From Roseivirga ehrenbergii (GTDB lineage Bacteria; Bacteroidota; Bacteroidia; Cytophagales; Cyclobacteriaceae), in NCBI RefSeq assembly GCF_001593005.1, contig NZ_LQZQ01000045.1, forward strand, positions 682,001-746,000: DNA of 64,000 nt, given 5' to 3'. Every line of letters begins with the position of its first letter. The stretch's first letter is position 1. The notes beneath the pieces were generated by a model that had not been told where the DNA came from, made no database searches, and worked only from the letters and a program-made list of their open reading frames with translations. Below are positions 60,922-64,000 of the stretch, piece after piece. The translations under genes and the position numbers were made by a program.

Positions 60922-61014
60922 TTAAAAAACAGAGTGACACTTAAAGCCAGTTTGGAGTCATCCAAACTGGCTTTTCTTTTTTACCCCTTTTGCATTTGCT
61001 GTTGAAATGTAATT
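60898..61014. repeat. Left 117-bp duplication flanking the RAYT element
   Basis: This segment contains the last codons of yceI, a terminator and the last ~33 bases of the sheath gene (reading ITFQQQMQKG-stop on the minus strand). The right copy at 61771-61887 has the same length and differs at seven positions, all between the yceI stop codon and the terminator stem. Confidence 0.9.
60943..60985. terminator. Bidirectional terminator, left copy
   Basis: AAAGCCAGTTTGGA and TCCAAACTGGCTTT form a perfect 14-bp stem with a 4-base loop, with T runs on both sides. It terminates yceI. The same hairpin is repeated at 61816-61847. Confidence 0.85.
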
Positions 61015-61770
61015 CTGCCCTTGTTGGTGTTCTTCACCAACAAGCCTGAAATGATTCACCTACTACCAGCGCTGGACTCAACTTCCAAAGTACTCCATAT
61101 AATGCGTAAGAAAAGAAAATCTACACTCTTCCTTCTCATAATAACTAGAGGAAGAGTAAAGATAATTCGCAGGCTCGTCAGTTAGCATCCACTTCCCTTG
61201 AACAGGATTGTTATGAACGTAATCCAGTTTTTGTTCAATCACTTCCCTACTATATAAATTTATGCTTAATGGGTTTCTTTGCCAGACTTGGTACTTTCTA
61301 TCTTTTAAGTTCACCTCAAACTCTTGGTGCAAACTGGGGTTATTCGTTCTTAAATTTTTTTGGATTTGTTGACTCGTAAATTTCATAAAATCTCGCTGAA
61401 CATCCTTTAGCTTATGTTCTTTTTGCACTTGCCAAATGATGTGAATATGATTTGGCATAATCACAAAACCGTAGATTTTAACTCTTTTTGCCTCTGCTAA
61501 AAACTTTAAGCTCCCTATTAAAATTGATTTATAACTGTCGTTAAAAAATAATGGCTTCCATTTAAGAACCGTAGCGGTAAAGAACTGAACATAATGTGAT
61601 TCCATTTCTCAATATAAAAAAGGATATGTTCAGTGTAAAATTAACTTGGTAGCCTGTTTCTGAAGAACACGAATGGTGCGACAATTTCATATAGTCTCAT
61701 TGACTATTCTTTAAACCATGATGTTACGTCACTTCTGCGGCTTGTTGGTGAAGAACACCAACAAGGGCAA
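61015..61770. mobile_element. RAYT element bounded by 30-bp inverted repeats
   Basis: The 756-bp insert has perfect 30-bp inverted ends at 61017-61046 and 61739-61768. Each end is itself a hairpin: CTTGTTGGTG and CACCAACAAG with a 5-base loop. One open frame for a RAYT transposase lies inside on the minus strand. It is flanked by 117-bp direct duplications of host DNA. Confidence 0.82.
61078..61605 (-). CDS. REP-associated tyrosine transposase (RAYT, Y1_Tnp)
   Basis: A 175-residue single-strand DNA transposase of the HUH type. The metal-binding motif is in IMPNHIHIIWQV. The helix with the nucleophile region is followed by the typical QKLDYVHNNPVQGKWM. RAYTs cut and join at REP palindromes; the palindromes at the ends of this element and the REP cluster at 57795-58080 are likely substrates or relatives. 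The frame is intact and shows no stop or frameshift, so the protein may be active. Confidence 0.9.
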   Translation of the reverse strand: MESHYVQFFTATVLKWKPLFFNDSYKSILIGSLKFLAEAKRVKIYGFVIMPNHIHIIWQVQKEHKLKDVQRDFMKFTSQQIQKNLRTNNPSLHQEFEVNLKDRKYQVWQRNPLSINLYSREVIEQKLDYVHNNPVQGKWMLTDEPANYLYSSSSYYEKEECRFSFLTHYMEYFGS

Positions 61771-61887
61771 AACGTGCAGTTAACCAAAGCATAATTAAAA
61801 AGTAGAGTACTATGTAAAGCCAGTTTGGAGTCATCCAAACTGGCTTTTCTTTTTTACCCCTTTTGCATTTGCTGTTGAAATGTAATT
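61771..61887. repeat. Right 117-bp duplication flanking the RAYT element
   Basis: The second copy of 60898-61014. It begins with the yceI C-terminal codons (now without a gene in front), carries the terminator at 61816-61847 and runs into the real 3' end of the sheath gene. Confidence 0.9.
61816..61853. terminator. Bidirectional terminator, right copy
   Basis: The same 14-bp stem as at 60943, here directly abutting the sheath gene stop codon. It terminates the sheath transcript on the minus strand. Confidence 0.85.
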
Positions 61888-63410
61888 ATAACAAACTCTG
61901 CAGGATGAGTAATAGCAACCTTAACAGTCACCCTCATTATTCCATCTAAAATATCTTCTGGGGTCATTGTACTGCCCAAGCCAACCGATACATTAAAAGC
62001 ATCTGCAGGTTTGGATCCCACAAGTCCACCTTGTTTCCAAACACTGTTTAAAAAACTACTGATCATCGATTGAACATTAACCCAGGTATTCGCATCATTC
62101 GGTTCAAAAACATAAGCTCTAATTGCCATTTTAATGGACTGTTCAAGCATAATCATCGTTCTACGTACATTAATATATCGCCAATCGCTGCTGTTACCCT
62201 CAAGGGTTCTTGCCCCCCAAACCAAAACACCTCGGCCAATAAATAAACGCAATGCATTTACCGCTTTACCATCTGACGGAACATTCAAATCCTCTTGCAT
62301 TCTATTATTTATATCCAGTGTGGGCTTAATTGCAGCACTTATCGACACATTTGCTGGGGGCACCCATACCCCTCTATTATTATCAACTACAGTGTATATG
62401 CCCGCCATGGCACCACTGGGCGGAAGTACATTCACTTCCGACAACAAGCTATTAAACAGTTCTTTATAGACTTTACTCACAATCATCAAAGCCTGATTCA
62501 TATCTCCAACATTTGCATCTGTTGATGCATTTTTAATTAGTGCTATGGCCTCTTCTAATGCAGGATTGGCTCCTTCTAAATTTTGTAATAGCGCAAATAA
62601 AGCATCCGTATTTCCACCATTAAAATTAGTGTAACCTAACTCGCTACCTTGAGTAATGGTGGTTTTCAGAAACGGATAGTAAGCCACCCCATAACACAAT
62701 CCCTTGCTACCAACGCCCTCTCTAAAACCCTCAATATCTTGGGTATAAAGCACAGGGTCAGGTGAGTGACCACCCAAAACATCTAAAATAGAAACTGCGG
62801 TTTCCATTTCTTCACTCTGACCTAGCATGGCCTGCATTAAACTAGCATTGTCGTCCTTACTGAGCAAAGTCGCTTCGGGCACCACATACATAGTGGGTTC
62901 TGTTTCTTTAGTAAGTGTTTGTAAGCCTGCCTTCAATTCCGAAAGCTTAATATTGGGGTTGACAATGTTTTCGTCATGCGCCATTGCAGCTTCAGAGGGA
63001 CTTCCATAACCGCCAACCGATACAATATAGGCCGTTCCCCCTCCATTCTGATAAAAGAGCCTTACACTGTTGTATAAATAGTAAATGGTATTCGGGTCAG
63101 GATCGAGCGTGTAGATTTTATTCTTTAAAGTGAGATAATCTCCGTTGGCTGGTGCTGCGCTCTGCTCAGTAATATAGTATTGCGGACTGTATGGTTGCGC
63201 TGGCCTGGCCGGCATAAAGTATTCCTCGAACTCTGAAAATGAATTCACTTTAACGGGTTTATTCAAATAATTCTTGCCATTATATTCTGCCTTAGGCGTA
63301 TAGCCAATAAAGGCAGGAACTGCGGTTGGAACTTGTACTATTGAGTTTGGAAAGGCATTTATTTCGTTAATATAAACGCCAGGGGTTTTTCCAGATAGTG
63401 GATCGGTCAT
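61854..63410 (-). CDS. Contractile tail sheath protein
   Basis: A 518-residue phage-type tail sheath subunit. The N-terminus has the family opening KTPGVYINEINAFPNSIVQVPTAVPAFIGYT. The C-terminal part includes LRLFIGRGVLVWGARTL, WRYINVRRTMIMLEQSI and VTVKVAITHPAEFVIITFQQ, which are diagnostic of sheath proteins in contractile phages, R-type bacteriocins and extracellular contractile injection systems. With no capsid genes in view, a free or membrane-docked injection system is as likely as a prophage. The rest of the cluster would lie beyond the right edge. Confidence 0.92.
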   Translation of the reverse strand: MTDPLSGKTPGVYINEINAFPNSIVQVPTAVPAFIGYTPKAEYNGKNYLNKPVKVNSFSEFEEYFMPARPAQPYSPQYYITEQSAAPANGDYLTLKNKIYTLDPDPNTIYYLYNSVRLFYQNGGGTAYIVSVGGYGSPSEAAMAHDENIVNPNIKLSELKAGLQTLTKETEPTMYVVPEATLLSKDDNASLMQAMLGQSEEMETAVSILDVLGGHSPDPVLYTQDIEGFREGVGSKGLCYGVAYYPFLKTTITQGSELGYTNFNGGNTDALFALLQNLEGANPALEEAIALIKNASTDANVGDMNQALMIVSKVYKELFNSLLSEVNVLPPSGAMAGIYTVVDNNRGVWVPPANVSISAAIKPTLDINNRMQEDLNVPSDGKAVNALRLFIGRGVLVWGARTLEGNSSDWRYINVRRTMIMLEQSIKMAIRAYVFEPNDANTWVNVQSMISSFLNSVWKQGGLVGSKPADAFNVSVGLGSTMTPEDILDGIMRVTVKVAITHPAEFVIITFQQQMQKG

Positions 63411-63864
63411 TTTTAAAAAAGTTAGACAGATGGATTGACCACAAACAATAAAGCTAAAACGGATCTGCCACCTGTAGGTGAAGTTGATGTAAGATAGCTT
63501 TTATTGGATAAAAATACTTACGGAAATAACTTTAACTGCAATAAATTAATAAGTGTACTCAAGATTTAGCCCAGTACTTATCTTGGTTACAATACATAAA
63601 TATCGGCTTTTAGTAAGCCCTTTGTCCTTATTTGCATGTATACATTTGACAAGGACGGTAAAAGGTCTCCATATACGTTAAAACAACCTCTCAAATCTTT
63701 GTGGTTAGAATAAAGTCTATTTAGTAAGTCATTCTGCAAGAATCCTTTCACGTTAAATATGTCATACCCCACTTCTATGTTGCTGAAAAAGATCCTTACG
63801 GGATAACTATTCTTGGCATTGTGTATAAACCTCCTCCCCTCATAGGTTAAAACAGACCTAGCCT
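63411..63864. other. 454-bp gap before the sheath gene
   Basis: The leader of the sheath gene (63411-63586) is AT-rich with no clear hairpin. Further right is a minus-strand open frame, 63587-63772 from a GTG (61 residues, ending GLLKADIYVL). It remains open upstream without an ATG into the next gene. It may be the end of an unrecognised or decayed gene; I cannot support a start. Confidence 0.4.
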
Positions 63865-64000
63865 TTATAGCTCCAGCTGTTCTTGGTCTTCCCCGTCTCC
63901 CGGTAGCTCTAGAGCTTTTACAGACTGAATGGCGTTGCCAGCAATGCCTTTGATTGAGCCGTACATGTCGATGGTATTGGTTACCACTTTGTCAATTTGT
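63865..64000 (-). CDS. C-terminal end of an unrecognised protein (partial)
   Basis: The last 45 codons of a minus-strand gene enter from the right edge, ending IDKVVTNTIDMYGSIKGIAG... and an acidic tail GDGEDQEQLEL. It lies upstream of the sheath gene in the same direction, so it is probably part of the same injection-system cluster. I do not recognise it from this fragment. Confidence 0.5.
   Translation of the reverse strand, partial: QIDKVVTNTIDMYGSIKGIAGNAIQSVKALELPGDGEDQEQLEL

Noticed and set aside
63587-63772. 61-codon minus-strand frame between the sheath gene and the gene at the right edge
   Set aside because: It has only a GTG start and stays open upstream without a start codon. It may be a remnant, but I cannot support it as a gene.
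1-64000. tRNA, rRNA or riboswitch genes
   Set aside because: No cloverleaf, rRNA-like or recognisable riboswitch sequence was found on reading either strand; a covariance search could still reveal small RNAs.

Overview
The window looks like the chromosome of a member of the Bacteroidota, most likely a marine-type Cytophagales bacterium. The evidence is the gene families present (GSCFA protein, head-GIN lipoprotein, OmpA protein with thrombospondin type-3 repeats, DbpA-like helicase, LytTR regulators, TonB-domain lipoprotein, RAYT element), promoter boxes of the form TAnnTTTG, weak Shine-Dalgarno sequences and moderately low G+C. I assign no species. I saw no rRNA, tRNA or CRISPR array.

Layout. 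1-874: the 3' part of a large-subunit catalase. 875-2182: a cluster of short intergenic repeats and one orphan gene sitting in what looks like a solitary gene cassette. 2342-28410: mostly housekeeping and envelope genes: lspA, a DbpA-like helicase, a cation/proton antiporter, msrA and msrB, an exonuclease/GIY-YIG fusion, a sugar-type symporter operon with an exported PIG-L deacetylase and a 46-residue membrane partner, a GT39 enzyme, PAP2, trmB, folC, a GltB-like protein, GSCFA and tex.

28585-34600: an integron-like cassette array. An N-terminally shortened tyrosine recombinase is followed by five to six small units. Each unit starts with about ten bases (GTTG...) that are the exact reverse complement of ten bases at its own 3' end. 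The 3' end then opens a long imperfect palindrome that closes at the GTTG of the next unit. This is the architecture of attC-bounded cassettes. The cargo is unknown proteins, lipoproteins, membrane proteins, and an HxlR regulator divergent from an SRPBCC protein.

35341-52371: about 17 kb, all on the minus strand. It holds a chaperone/usher-like secretion set (chaperone-like protein, 929-residue outer-membrane barrel, four candidate subunits, OmpA/TSP3 anchor, stand-alone alpha-CTD-like protein). Interleaved is a large signalling set: HPt, LytTR regulator, two single-domain receivers, three histidine kinases, an H-NOX haem protein and a FIST protein. A shared motif (minus-strand consensus TTCATCG-N4-TTAATTG) lies upstream of six transcription units. 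At five of them it sits at a nearly constant distance (40-41 bp) from a TAnnTTTG-like -7 box. I propose one regulon: NO or redox sensing and a phosphorelay controlling a surface appendage. This is the best candidate for an undescribed system.

52845-64000: a secreted S15 peptidase, a probable defence pair (OLD-family ATPase-TOPRIM nuclease and a Shedu-like nuclease), REP-like palindromes, two metalloproteases, yceI, a RAYT element with 30-bp inverted ends inserted between perfect-length 117-bp duplications, and the tail-sheath gene that starts a contractile injection system running off the right edge.
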